Positions 17,884 through 27,002 of a DNA stretch of 64,000 nt are shown in pieces (the first letter of the stretch is position 1; each line of letters begins with the position of its first letter). Made by a program: the position numbers and the translations under genes. The stretch covers positions 2,666,001 through 2,730,000 of the forward strand of contig OZ253505.1 of NCBI GenBank assembly GCA_965262255.1, written 5' to 3'. The stretch is from JANQQC01 sp965262255. Lineage in GTDB: Bacteria; Pseudomonadota; Alphaproteobacteria; Caulobacterales; Hyphomonadaceae. The notes beneath the pieces were generated by a model. It worked only from the letters and a program-made list of their open reading frames with translations. It did not search any database and was not told where the DNA came from.

Positions 17884-19658
17884 TGACCAGCACAAATCGA
17901 ACCCAAGTCCCTATTCTTGATCCATATTATGCACTCAAGACTCTGCGTGAGATCGGATACCGAAATACCGCAACTGCTGTTGCGGAACTAGTTGATAATT
18001 CAATAGAAGCGGAAGCAAGTGATATTATGATCATCACGCAGTCCCGTAGTGAGAGAGTCAACAAGCGGTCCAGTTATAGAGTTAAAACTGTTTCAGTATT
18101 TGATAACGGGACCGGAATGCCATCAGATGTGCTAGGCCGATGTTTGTCCATCGGTTGGGGAACTCGGCTGGATACTCGCGAAGGATTAGGTCGATTTGGA
18201 TTTGGACTAAAGGGTGCTTCCATCTCTCAAGCGAGACGTATCGATATTTATAGCTGGCAACAAAAAGAATGCCATCATACTTACTTAGATATAGACGAGG
18301 TCCAAAACAAAAAGCAGCTGAGCTTGTTGCCAGCCGAGCCTTGTGAAATTCCATTTTGGTATCGAGAAAACTTGAAGAAAGTAATTCAAGATAACGGAAC
18401 ATTAGTAGTTTGGTCAAATCTTGATGGTCTAGATTTGACTCATCCAGAAACATTATTGAATAGAATGGAAGGAGATTTATGTAGAATGTTCAGGCATTTT
18501 TTAGATTTTGATGACTCATATGGAACAAAACGAAATATCACGATGATAGATTTTGACTTGCAATCAATGGAGGTCAAATTTGAACAGCCGTTGCATGCAA
18601 ATGACCCTCTATATTTGTTGGAACCTTCAAATACCCCGAATGCCGAGGGTAAAGCTACAAATGTCTTATTCGAAAAACCGTACAAAATTCCCGTGCCGTA
18701 TGCTCCAGGTAAGGTTTCTGATGTAGAAATTACTTTAAGTATCGCCAAACCGGAAATTCAGAAATTTGGCGGAAATTCAGAGATTGGTAAGCACTATGCA
18801 AGAAATACAGGAATTTCTTTTGTACGGGCGGGGCGAGAAATTGACTTCGGACCATTCGGGTTTATACAGCCTGGAGAGCCGCGGCACCGTTGGTGGGGCG
18901 CAGAGGTCCGATTTTCACCTGTTCTAGACGAACTGTTTGGTGTAACAAACAGTAAGCAACAGATACGTGGGTTTAAAAAGCTTGATAAGCAATCAGATGA
19001 AAAGTTACTCGAATCTTTGAAAGAATCGGCAAGAGACGAGGATAATACCGATTACTATAAAGCTAATTTGGTGTTAGAACTTAATCATAATTTGGGCGAA
19101 CAGATAAAAAACATGATGGCAATCATCTCTAACCGTCACCCGGGTAAAAGAGGTGTAAGAGGTGAATCGACCAAGCCAGATCCAATTGTTGAGATAGCGA
19201 ATGATGAGGTTGTCAAAGATCATACCACTACTTCGTCAGACTCTGAGGCCGCAGAAAAGACTTATGAAGAAAAACTTAAGGAACGAATGGAACTGTTGGA
19301 ATTTACACGTCCGGAATTGGATGATGATCAAAGAAAACGCTTAGCCGAAGCTACAATAGATTATAAGGTTGACCTTAAAAAAGATGCATGGCCTGGAAAT
19401 ACGTTTTTAGACGTGAAGATTGTAGCGAATGCCGCAGTTGGGGCAATAAACACTCGTTCTGAGTATTACAAAAAGTTTTGGCAGATCCACGAAGATGCAG
19501 AAGATGTGATGGGATTAAGTGCTTTAGAGATTATAACCTTAGCATTTGTCCGTTCCGAGGATGAATTTAGAAGGGTTTACGATAGTAAAATATTTGAAGA
19601 GTTTCGTGAGCGTTGGGGCTATTGGGTTTCCGACCTGTTAAAGAAGATTGGAGATTAA
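17883..19658 (+). CDS. GHKL/Hsp90-type ATPase, putative SspG-type effector subunit
   Basis: This 591-residue protein has an N-terminal GHKL ATP-binding domain. The N box is AVAELVDNSIEAEASDI (about 31-47), the G1 box VFDNGTGMPSD (about 72-82), and the lid GRFGFGLKGASISQARRIDIY (about 102-122) resembles MORC and MutL-like ATPases. The central part (GISFVRAGREIDFG) matches the transducer region of such proteins. A charged linker and an unrecognised C-terminal domain follow. It sits between the helicase and PLD genes with overlapping start. GHKL proteins act as ATP-driven clamps; here it probably controls the neighbouring nuclease. No histidine-kinase features are present. Confidence 0.8.
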   Translation: MTSTNRTQVPILDPYYALKTLREIGYRNTATAVAELVDNSIEAEASDIMIITQSRSERVNKRSSYRVKTVSVFDNGTGMPSDVLGRCLSIGWGTRLDTREGLGRFGFGLKGASISQARRIDIYSWQQKECHHTYLDIDEVQNKKQLSLLPAEPCEIPFWYRENLKKVIQDNGTLVVWSNLDGLDLTHPETLLNRMEGDLCRMFRHFLDFDDSYGTKRNITMIDFDLQSMEVKFEQPLHANDPLYLLEPSNTPNAEGKATNVLFEKPYKIPVPYAPGKVSDVEITLSIAKPEIQKFGGNSEIGKHYARNTGISFVRAGREIDFGPFGFIQPGEPRHRWWGAEVRFSPVLDELFGVTNSKQQIRGFKKLDKQSDEKLLESLKESARDEDNTDYYKANLVLELNHNLGEQIKNMMAIISNRHPGKRGVRGESTKPDPIVEIANDEVVKDHTTTSSDSEAAEKTYEEKLKERMELLEFTRPELDDDQRKRLAEATIDYKVDLKKDAWPGNTFLDVKIVANAAVGAINTRSEYYKKFWQIHEDAEDVMGLSALEIITLAFVRSEDEFRRVYDSKIFEEFRERWGYWVSDLLKKIGD

Positions 19659-19663
19659 ATTTT

Positions 19664-20575
19664 ATGGTACTTTCTACTCATCAGTTCAAATTTGCCTTAA
19701 TTGAAAAACTGAATGCTTCCACCCAAAAAGTAATTATCTTCTCGGCATTTTTAAAAGAAGATGCCGTGAGATGGATTCTTGACAGAACTAAAGCTGGCAA
19801 TATTACGATTGTAACCCGATGGTTGCCTTATGACATAGTAACAGGAGCGTCTGACCTGTCTTGTTATAGAATTTGTCGTGACCTGGGTGTTAATTTTGGG
19901 ATTTCAAGTGGTCTACATGGAAAAGTTTACTACATTGATAATCACGTGTTGCTCGGGAGTTCTAACGCGACTGCCCGTGGACTAGCGCTAACCAAGGATT
20001 ATAATGACGAGTTTGGTACCTCCTATATTGCGAGTAAAACAGATGATAACAACATTACAAACTATATGCGTTCCGTAACCTGGGTTGATGACAAATTGTA
20101 TTCGCTGATTGAAAGTGACGTTTTGCGAATGCCACCAGTTAGAGACGTTACCCAAGGCTGGTCTGAGCAAGTTCAATTAGAGCTGGAAAAACCGAACAAC
20201 TATATTTGGGTTCATGAACTGCCATTCAATGAACCAAGCGAGCTTCAAGAAAACTACAAAATAGATTCAAGTTCGATTGATCATGATTTTGAACTACTAG
20301 GTATCGATAAAGGTAATTTTTCAGTTCAACAAGCAATTGATGCGTTTAGAAATAGTCAGGCATTTAGCTGGTGCTATAATATCGTTCGAGAGAGTGGGGC
20401 TCTTTCGTTTGGAGAGTTTACGGCGAAACTTCATAACGCGGTACTTGACGATCCGACCCCCTATCGTCGTGAAATTAAAGAACTTACGAAAGTATTGTTC
20501 GCTTGGGCAAAACTCTACCCGTCAGTGTTCGAAATCCAACGTCCGACATACCGTGAAGTGATCAAACTAGCTTAA
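19664..20575 (+). CDS. PLD-family nuclease, putative SspH-type effector subunit
   Basis: This 303-residue protein has one phospholipase-D motif near residues 85-105, LHGKVYYIDNHVLLGSSNATA, with the His-x-Lys and the Gly-Ser-x-Asn typical of PLD nucleases. A single motif implies that a dimer forms the active site. The N-terminal half (KVIIFSAFLKEDAVRWIL, ITIVTRW) resembles restriction-associated PLD domains; the C-terminal part is unassigned. The start is the ATG at 19664, five bases after the previous stop; the upstream TTG at 19613 lies inside the preceding gene. As the last gene of the ssp operon it is the likely DNA-cutting component. Confidence 0.82.
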   Translation: MVLSTHQFKFALIEKLNASTQKVIIFSAFLKEDAVRWILDRTKAGNITIVTRWLPYDIVTGASDLSCYRICRDLGVNFGISSGLHGKVYYIDNHVLLGSSNATARGLALTKDYNDEFGTSYIASKTDDNNITNYMRSVTWVDDKLYSLIESDVLRMPPVRDVTQGWSEQVQLELEKPNNYIWVHELPFNEPSELQENYKIDSSSIDHDFELLGIDKGNFSVQQAIDAFRNSQAFSWCYNIVRESGALSFGEFTAKLHNAVLDDPTPYRREIKELTKVLFAWAKLYPSVFEIQRPTYREVIKLA

Positions 20576-20627
20576 AAGATGATCTAACCATCAAAAAAGA
20601 AGTTTCGTGGATTTTACCTGACTGTAG

Positions 20628-21902
20628 TCAACTCCATAACGCACTGATGGGAATAGCGTAAATGTCATCGCCCAAGGGCAAAGCCCTGTTTCCAAGGTAG
20701 ATCAGTATACCGGTGAAGCGTCGATTTTTGCCAGGTCCTTTCTTGGCAAACCAGCGTAAATCACTAAGGTCGTTACTGTCGAAATCACTTGCTGCCTTAG
20801 TCTCAACCCCGAGTACATTCCGATCCCGTTCAATTATCAGGTCAATTTTTCGATGGTCAGGGCTTCGCCAGTGGTAAGCGTTATAGTTGTATTGCTGGAA
20901 TGGCATTGCTCTTAGAAACTCGTTTACAACGTAGCTTTCAAAAATTGGCCAGAATGCTGTCGGATTCTTTCCAATATCGAACGAATTGCTGTTTAAATTC
21001 CGCAACGAACAAACCAGTCCGCTATCAACTAAATGATACTTGGGATTCTTGATCTCTCGATAATGTTCCCCTGATGACCAAGCGTCTAGACGAACTAAAA
21101 CTGACAGTCGAACTAGCATATCTAAGTAGTAATCTACAGTTTCACGACTTAGATTAAGTGTTTTCGAGACAAAAGTTGTACTTGTCTCGCTTGCAGTTCG
21201 AGTAGCCATCATTCTGAAGATTTGTTGAACGGAATCCGGCTTTCGGACATTATGGATAATGTCTAGATCGCGATCAACGATTTGACCAACTTGGTTATAA
21301 TGAGCTGACTGACGATCTTCAATTGGGAGTCCACGAATTGACGGAAAACCGCCTCTCAGTATCAAATCTTTGACATCGTTCCTTGTATATGTTTCACACC
21401 GAATGTCTGCGATACTAGAAGTGTTGTCAAACGCCCAATCGATAATTTTAGGTGCAGTCGAGCTAAAAATCTCAGAAGAGGTTAAAGGTGGCATTGTCAA
21501 CGATAACATTCTTCCAGCTAGCGAGTCATCGACTCTGGCTGTTCGAAAAATATTCACGGGGCCTATCAACAAAAACTGACCCTTAGTCCGATCGGTGTCA
21601 ACTATTTTCTTCAGCGCTAGCGGTAACTTGCGAGAGTTTTGAATCTCATCAATTATTATCGGCAATCGGGGAGTGCTATGTTTCATAGACTGAAGTGAGC
21701 CGACGGGATCATTTTCGATCGCCTCTAGAGTCTCGCGATCATTAAGAGAAACGTAACGACTATTCTGAAAATGTTCCCTGACCAAGGTAGTCTTACCGAC
21801 TAGGCGAGGCCCAACCAGATTCAAAATTCTCGAATATTTGAGAAAAGTTTCGAGGGATGAAACTATATGACGAGGAATGAAGGAAGCCAAATTATTCACC
21901 AA
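20628..21902 (-). CDS. AAA-type ATPase with C-terminal DUF4143 domain (copy 2)
   Basis: This 424-residue paralogue of the gene at 8094 is, by eye, about half identical over its full length. Walker A is GPRLVGKTT (about 31-39), Walker B LPIIIDEIQN (about 80-89), and FLLIGPVN replaces the usual sensor. The C-terminal core keeps a complete PD-(D/E)xK pattern: KIDLIIERD (Asp354) then GVETKAAS (Glu367, Lys369), unlike copy 1. No ATG is available at the N-terminus, so it starts at TTG 21902 or GTG 21899. It converges with the last ssp gene, 52 bases away. A 23-bp array of 21 units begins 70 bases upstream of the start. The same gene-plus-array layout as copy 1 suggests a functional unit. Confidence 0.85.
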   Translation of the reverse strand: MVNNLASFIPRHIVSSLETFLKYSRILNLVGPRLVGKTTLVREHFQNSRYVSLNDRETLEAIENDPVGSLQSMKHSTPRLPIIIDEIQNSRKLPLALKKIVDTDRTKGQFLLIGPVNIFRTARVDDSLAGRMLSLTMPPLTSSEIFSSTAPKIIDWAFDNTSSIADIRCETYTRNDVKDLILRGGFPSIRGLPIEDRQSAHYNQVGQIVDRDLDIIHNVRKPDSVQQIFRMMATRTASETSTTFVSKTLNLSRETVDYYLDMLVRLSVLVRLDAWSSGEHYREIKNPKYHLVDSGLVCSLRNLNSNSFDIGKNPTAFWPIFESYVVNEFLRAMPFQQYNYNAYHWRSPDHRKIDLIIERDRNVLGVETKAASDFDSNDLSDLRWFAKKGPGKNRRFTGILIYLGNRALPLGDDIYAIPISALWS

Positions 21903-21971
21903 TTACAAGGTGGTTTAGTGCAGGGGCTAAACCGGAAATTAACTGAGTTGATTGAACTAAGACAGATGTCT

Positions 21972-22454
21972 CACGCAATGCGAGGTTAAGGTAACACAAA
22001 ATGTAAGGTTAATACGCCACGAATTGCAAATTTCAAGTGTCACGTGATGTAATGTTATTGTACCACAAGATGTGAGTTAGAGGTTCCAAGAAATGCAAGA
22101 TAGAGGTTTCACGGGATGTAACGTTACTGCACTACAAAATGTAAGGTTAATACGCCACGAATTGCAAATTTCAAGTGTCACGTGATGTAATGTTATTGTA
22201 CCACAAGATGTGAGTTAGAGGTTCCAAGAAATGCAAGATAGAGGTTTCACGGGATGTAACGTTACTGCACTACAAAATGTAAGGTAAAAATCTCACGTGA
22301 TGTAATATACTAAGTTCACAGGATGTAAAGTATAAGCCCCACATAATGCAATTTTGAAGTGACATTAAATGCAAGATATAAGTGTCACGTGATGTTAGGT
22401 TAGCATTTCACACTATGTCTAATAAGTTTATCACGTAACGCAAATTTCGGAAAA
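21972..22454. repeat. 23-bp degenerate tandem array, array 2 (21 units)
   Basis: Twenty-one consecutive 23-base units with no slippage in period, starting at 21972, 21995, 22018 and so on to 22432. The core occupies about the first 12 positions: CACRnRATGYAA. The remaining 11 positions vary between units, with a weak TTA near position 15. Only two units depart from ATG in the core (TTG at 22018 with its copy at 22156, and ACG at 22432). No hairpin or reading frame explains it. It lies upstream of the DUF4143 copy 2 start codon. The alternation of a conserved 12-mer with 11 variable bases is regular along the whole array. Confidence 0.92.
21995..22270. repeat. Recent 138-bp (6-unit) duplication within array 2
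   Basis: Units 2-7 (21995-22132) and 8-13 (22133-22270) are identical except for the first base (C versus T). The unit at 22271 again starts like the unit at 22133 (TACAAAATGTAAGGT), so the duplication likely arose by unequal exchange between those two look-alike units. Confidence 0.95.
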
Positions 22455-22993
22455 CAATACCCAAGAGGCTTAACGAAAAAAATAAGAAATTTACACTCAT
22501 AGCAAGTACAGAGTATAAGCATTCGGTCTCGGACAAAAATCCTACCGTTTATGAAGAAACTCTAGGTAATTTAGCTGATTTTTGAAGTTTTCTGCCAACT
22601 ACTCCTGACTGTATGGAGCCATTCGGCGCAAAAACATAAGGAATCAACGTCAAAGCATCGAAAACGATGATCTTTCGTGTAGCCTCTTAGGTAGAAGTTA
22701 CGACACGGGAATGTGAAATGCAAACAGCTCTGTCTGTCAGTAACCTTAGTCATCGCCGAATCACTTTACCAAATTTGAGCTTCTTGAAAACGCTAGAACA
22801 CGTCATTCCACCCCGCTCTCTTTTATAAGTGGGAGAGACTAATTTCTTTAGATTACCATTGATACAGTCGCCGGAACAAGTCCAACTCGGTGATACAAAA
22901 TTGCCAATTCCTCATAATTCACTTGCTAAATCCTAATAATAACTATATAGGAGGTTTTAGAGTAGTAAGCGACACTCAAAAGAGGACTTTTCT
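22455..22993. other. Intergenic region after array 2
   Basis: About 540 bases without a credible gene. The 23-base phase stops at 22454. The short minus-strand frame at 22571-22753 has no protein-like features. The last 70 bases carry an AT-rich stretch and a gagg ribosome site for the next gene. Confidence 0.4.
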
Positions 22994-23671
22994 GTGAAAG
23001 TTATGATCACTTGCCCTGCGGGTTCCGGGGCATTGCACTTCTATACCTTGCAAACCGTTATCAATATGCAAGGGTTTCTGGATTCGTTTGGCTATACGAG
23101 TGATTTCAAAGTCACTTCGTTTGAGCCAATTATTCAAGCTCGCAACGATTTTGCAAACGATTTCTTGAACTCTGATGCCGAAGTTCTCATTGGCATTGAC
23201 GACGATGTAGGACTCGAAATGTCTGTTTTCGGAGATATGTTCCGAACAGATTTTAGTTACATTGGAGTCTGTGTTCCGCAGCGTCAACTTGACCTTGCTA
23301 GATACGCGGAATGCGTCCGCGAAGGACACGGGGATCGAGAGGCACAAAGGATAGCCGCTCCATTAGTGGATGGGCCAGGATTACCTGACGGAATCTCGGT
23401 GGCTAAACAGGTTTGCACAAGTTTCTTTATGCTAAAGAAGGATCCGCTGACCAAACTCATTGAGGAGAATGCTGTTCCGCACAGAACTGAAAAAACTCCA
23501 GACGGTGAGAAAGAATATTGGGGTTTTTACGATCTGATGGCAGATGATACGGGCAAAATGTTGTCCGAAGACTACAGCTTCTGCAAGAGAATCCGCGACC
23601 TTGGATTCAATATCCATGCATACAAAGGGGAAGGTGTGAGCCACTCAGGTGAAATCACTTTTCACAGCTAA
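22994..23671 (+). CDS. GT-A-fold glycosyltransferase-like protein
   Basis: This 225-residue soluble protein opens MKVMITCPAGSGALHF. It has IIQARNDFANDFLNSDAEVLIGIDDDVG (about 48-76 overall), an acidic DDD that looks like the DxD metal/sugar-nucleotide site of GT-A glycosyltransferases. Later CTSFFMLKKDPL and LSEDYSFCKRIRDLGF resemble the acceptor-side segment and the conserved ED of family 2-like enzymes. The start is GTG 22994 behind agagg. Similar single-domain proteins occur in phages and near surface-polysaccharide genes, but no sugar genes are next to it. Donor and acceptor are unknown. Confidence 0.6.
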   Translation: MKVMITCPAGSGALHFYTLQTVINMQGFLDSFGYTSDFKVTSFEPIIQARNDFANDFLNSDAEVLIGIDDDVGLEMSVFGDMFRTDFSYIGVCVPQRQLDLARYAECVREGHGDREAQRIAAPLVDGPGLPDGISVAKQVCTSFFMLKKDPLTKLIEENAVPHRTEKTPDGEKEYWGFYDLMADDTGKMLSEDYSFCKRIRDLGFNIHAYKGEGVSHSGEITFHS

Positions 23672-23888
23672 GAAACAAGACATACCACAAGCAACTTTGG
23701 CAAGATTGCCTCGATTTCCCGTAGCGACGTATTGCTAACCCGTCGGTACTTCAAATTTAGTGGCGGTTAGGCAATTCAATCAACGTTCAATTTGCACCTC
23801 TATATAATTCCGTAACGACCGTTCGCTAAGAAGTAAGAGCGGATTCTTACGACTGGTTGAGACTTAAAAGTCCAAGATAAAAGCCAAT

Positions 23889-26015
23889 TTACTGCGGGGC
23901 CGAACGAACTTCCTGAAGGAGGTCGCTGAATTGTGTCCTGTTCAGATCAGTTTCAATTAAAATTTCAGTTGGTTCTCCCGCAAATATGTGTCTGTACACT
24001 TGCAAACTCTCCAGCACTCTCTGAACATAGTTTCGAGTCTCGTAAAACGGTATCGACTCAATCCAATCAATGACATCAACTTCCGCACTGCGCGGATCAC
24101 CGAATGCTTCAATCCACTCGTCTACATTGTGCGCACCAGCATTGTAAGCGGCAATCGTCAGAACATAAGAGCCGTTAAAAAGTTCCAATAAAGTGTCTAA
24201 ATGAAGAGCAGACAAACGCAAGTTGAACGACGGACGATCCGTCAACCATGACTCACGATACTCGAGATTACGTTTGATTGCTTCGGTCTGCGCAGTCGAC
24301 GGTAGAAACTGCATCAACCCCCGAGCATTGGCGTTACTGATCGCCTTTGGATTCATTTCACTTTCTTGTCGAGCGAGCGCAAGAATCAATGCATGTTCAA
24401 TATGTAATAACTCTTCCGGAAGATTCTGTATCGTTGGATATGCCGATTGAGTTGGCAGTATTCCCTTGAACAATGCCGTCTTCGCTGCGCGAATCGCAGC
24501 TCCCGGCTGATTGTAACTTTCAACAAATTCCGCGAGAAGTAAGAATTCTTGCGGTGTAGTCAACAGGTCGTCAAGTTCATAAGAAAAACTCAGGAAAATT
24601 TCATCTTCGGCACATTCTCCAAGTAGTTTCATTATTCGAATTAATGGCCGTAAACCAAATGCCTCCGCTTCTTCTGGGGTTGGTTCTGGCGCAAGTTCCA
24701 AATAAATCTGAGCCTCCCCCAACTTTGCTGCCGCTAATTGTCCATAGAATACAAGTGGGTATTCCGCGGCTTGTGCATAGGCGCGGTTGGCTCCTTGTTC
24801 ATCTTCTAACAACTCATAAGAACGTCCCATCCAATAGAGCGCTCTTGCTTTTGAAATAGGGGCGGTAACAGATTTTTCGAGTTTAGAAAAATGGCTCAAC
24901 GCCAACCCGCCATTACCAAACCGCTTTAACGCAATCCACCCCGCTGTCCATTCAGCCTGAGCAAAACTGAATCCAGACTTAAAGTCATGCCGGATCGCTA
25001 GTCTATACGCTTCCGCATATTTCCCTTGGTTAATGTTTTGGCGAATAGCGCGACTCTGCTCTTGCCACAAAGTGTATTTTGCATCAGGCAATGGCGGAAT
25101 CGATTCTATTTCTAATAGAATGCGAGTTGCGTCCGAATGTTCGTCGGTGCGTCTTTTCGATCGTGCACGGTCATGAAGGAGCCCCGTATTTCTTTTGAGG
25201 TGAGTCGATACCGATATTAACTTTTTGCTGACATCGTTGGTACGTTCAGCAAGTGCTATCCGAGTTTCAATCAAATGTCGCCAACTTCGGTGTAGAAACG
25301 GACGTAACTCAATCGCTTCTGCAAACTGATCTGTCCAGACTAAATAATTAGCCCGAGCGTGATGATCTTCTCTCGTCAACGCGACTCCGAATTCGCCTTT
25401 AATCGCATCTCTAGTTGAGTCTGAAAGCCATCTAGTCCGCCAAGCTTCCCGAATAGCAATATTCGCATCATTATCCCATCCGAGACTCTTATATGTTCTT
25501 GCTAATGCCAAGAGACCTTGACCAGTGATCGGTCCGCCTTCAGATTTAAGCCAGGCCAATTTTTGACCGATCGAAAGATTACTTTCGTCTATCAAGGCCT
25601 CTCCCCGAATCCGAATAGTTTCTCGCTGCGGCCAGTTTTCGGTTTTATTCAAAACATAAGCCAGCTCGCGAAACTCAACAGGAGCATCCTCAGAAGTTGC
25701 ACGTAACCAAAATATAATTAGTCGAACGTCATCGTCTGTTGCGCGTTCTTGTTGGCGGTAAACTTCTTCCCAATCTCCTAACTCGGCGTGATAGAATGCG
25801 TCTCTTAATATACCGATATCTCGTCGGGATACGACCTGCGATTTGTGAAGTCTTCGGGGCTTCTTTCTCGGAGTAGGGGCATCCGACAACGGGATATCTC
25901 GCAAGGCCATTGCCGCGAGATTCGGTTTAAGTGTGGGAGCAGGCACAGTAGATTCAGCGTAAGAAAAGCTGAACGTAAATACCAATATGAAAGAAAGCGC
26001 TAATATCCGACGCAT
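23889..26015 (-). CDS. slt: Soluble lytic murein transglycosylase (Slt70-like)
   Basis: This 708-residue periplasmic enzyme cleaves peptidoglycan between MurNAc and GlcNAc, forming 1,6-anhydro ends. It has a signal peptide (MRRILALSFILVFTFSFSYA), then a long alpha-helical superhelix of about 480 residues. A C-terminal SLT domain follows (about 530-670) with ALARQESEMNPKAISNANARG, which contains the catalytic Glu, then LMQFLPSTA and YNAGAHNVDEW. Length and order match Slt70. It is divergent from dapA. Its 3' end is followed by about 200 bases without a gene before the glycosyltransferase-like gene. Confidence 0.92.
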   Translation of the reverse strand: MRRILALSFILVFTFSFSYAESTVPAPTLKPNLAAMALRDIPLSDAPTPRKKPRRLHKSQVVSRRDIGILRDAFYHAELGDWEEVYRQQERATDDDVRLIIFWLRATSEDAPVEFRELAYVLNKTENWPQRETIRIRGEALIDESNLSIGQKLAWLKSEGGPITGQGLLALARTYKSLGWDNDANIAIREAWRTRWLSDSTRDAIKGEFGVALTREDHHARANYLVWTDQFAEAIELRPFLHRSWRHLIETRIALAERTNDVSKKLISVSTHLKRNTGLLHDRARSKRRTDEHSDATRILLEIESIPPLPDAKYTLWQEQSRAIRQNINQGKYAEAYRLAIRHDFKSGFSFAQAEWTAGWIALKRFGNGGLALSHFSKLEKSVTAPISKARALYWMGRSYELLEDEQGANRAYAQAAEYPLVFYGQLAAAKLGEAQIYLELAPEPTPEEAEAFGLRPLIRIMKLLGECAEDEIFLSFSYELDDLLTTPQEFLLLAEFVESYNQPGAAIRAAKTALFKGILPTQSAYPTIQNLPEELLHIEHALILALARQESEMNPKAISNANARGLMQFLPSTAQTEAIKRNLEYRESWLTDRPSFNLRLSALHLDTLLELFNGSYVLTIAAYNAGAHNVDEWIEAFGDPRSAEVDVIDWIESIPFYETRNYVQRVLESLQVYRHIFAGEPTEILIETDLNRTQFSDLLQEVRSAPQ

Positions 26016-26112
26016 GAGTTATTAATTCGATGATGAAATTGGGTTGTGCAAGTTAAGGCAACCTAGTTTATATATAATCGCTTCAGTCTTATATTATAGT
26101 GCAGGATTAAAT

Positions 26113-27000
26113 ATGTTTGCAGGTTCAATTCCCGCATTGGTTACTCCCTTCTCTGAAGGGAATGTCGACCAGTCGGCTATGTCAAATCTAATTGAACGCC
26201 AAATTGAGGCGGGATCTCGAGCTTTGGTGCCTGTAGGAACAACAGGAGAAACATCGACTCTCACTCCACAAGAACATATGGACGTTGTCGAACTTTGTGT
26301 AAAGACGGCAGCGGGTAGGGTTCCTGTAATTGCAGGTGCTGGAGCTAATGCAACTTCTGAAGCAATAGAGTTGGTGGCTCATGCAAAAAGGATTGGCGCG
26401 GATGCCGCTCTGGTCGTTTGTCCATACTATAATCGTCCCAATCAGGACGGGCTTTATGCTCATTTCGAAGCCATAAACAAAGCGGTAGAATTACCTGTTT
26501 TTTTGTATAACGTTCCGTCGAGAACAAGTTGTGATTTGTTACCCGAAACAGTCGGTCGTTTAGCTCAGCTTCCAAATGTCATAGGGATTAAGGACGCAAG
26601 TGCTGATTTATCACGAGTTGTGATTCACGGAAATCTCGCTGGCGATGCACAGTTTATTCAATTGTCTGGTGAGGACAGTACGGCCTTAGCCCACCGGGTA
26701 AGCGGTGGAGAAGGGTGTATTTCGGTGACAGCAAACGTTGCTCCGGAACTTTGCGCTCAGATGCATAAGGTTTGTGATCGGAATGATTGGGAAACAGCAA
26801 GAGAGATAGATGCTAAATTGGCGGAACTACATGCGATGATGTTTTGCTCGCCGAGTCCAGGGCCGGCTAAATATGCGTTATCTTTGCTTGGACTTTGTGA
26901 GGCAGATGTTAGGCTTCCGATTCTCACTCCGGATGAAAATGCCCGCAATAGAATACAAGAGGCCATGGTTTCTGCAGGATTAGAAATTGAGAAAGGTTGA
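26113..27000 (+). CDS. dapA: 4-hydroxy-tetrahydrodipicolinate synthase
   Basis: DapA condenses pyruvate with aspartate semialdehyde, the first step of the lysine/diaminopimelate branch. The 295-residue chain has PVGTTGETSTLTP (phosphate/carboxylate loop), YNVPSRTSCDL (catalytic Tyr and the Arg), and IGIKDASADL (Schiff-base Lys). I start at ATG 26113 (MFAGSIPALVTPF); the open frame from 26044 would add 23 unlike residues. Its stop lies two bases before the smpB ATG, so the two are co-transcribed, a common arrangement in alphaproteobacteria. Confidence 0.95.
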   Translation: MFAGSIPALVTPFSEGNVDQSAMSNLIERQIEAGSRALVPVGTTGETSTLTPQEHMDVVELCVKTAAGRVPVIAGAGANATSEAIELVAHAKRIGADAALVVCPYYNRPNQDGLYAHFEAINKAVELPVFLYNVPSRTSCDLLPETVGRLAQLPNVIGIKDASADLSRVVIHGNLAGDAQFIQLSGEDSTALAHRVSGGEGCISVTANVAPELCAQMHKVCDRNDWETAREIDAKLAELHAMMFCSPSPGPAKYALSLLGLCEADVRLPILTPDENARNRIQEAMVSAGLEIEKG

Positions 27001-27002
27001 TA

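Noticed and set aside
9702..20575. DndABCDE double-strand phosphorothioation system
   Set aside because: No DndB, DndD or DndE-like genes; DUF4007 and the large ATPase fit SspB and SspC instead.
21972..22454. Protein-coding repeats in array 2
   Set aside because: The 23-base unit is not a multiple of three and stops occur in all frames.
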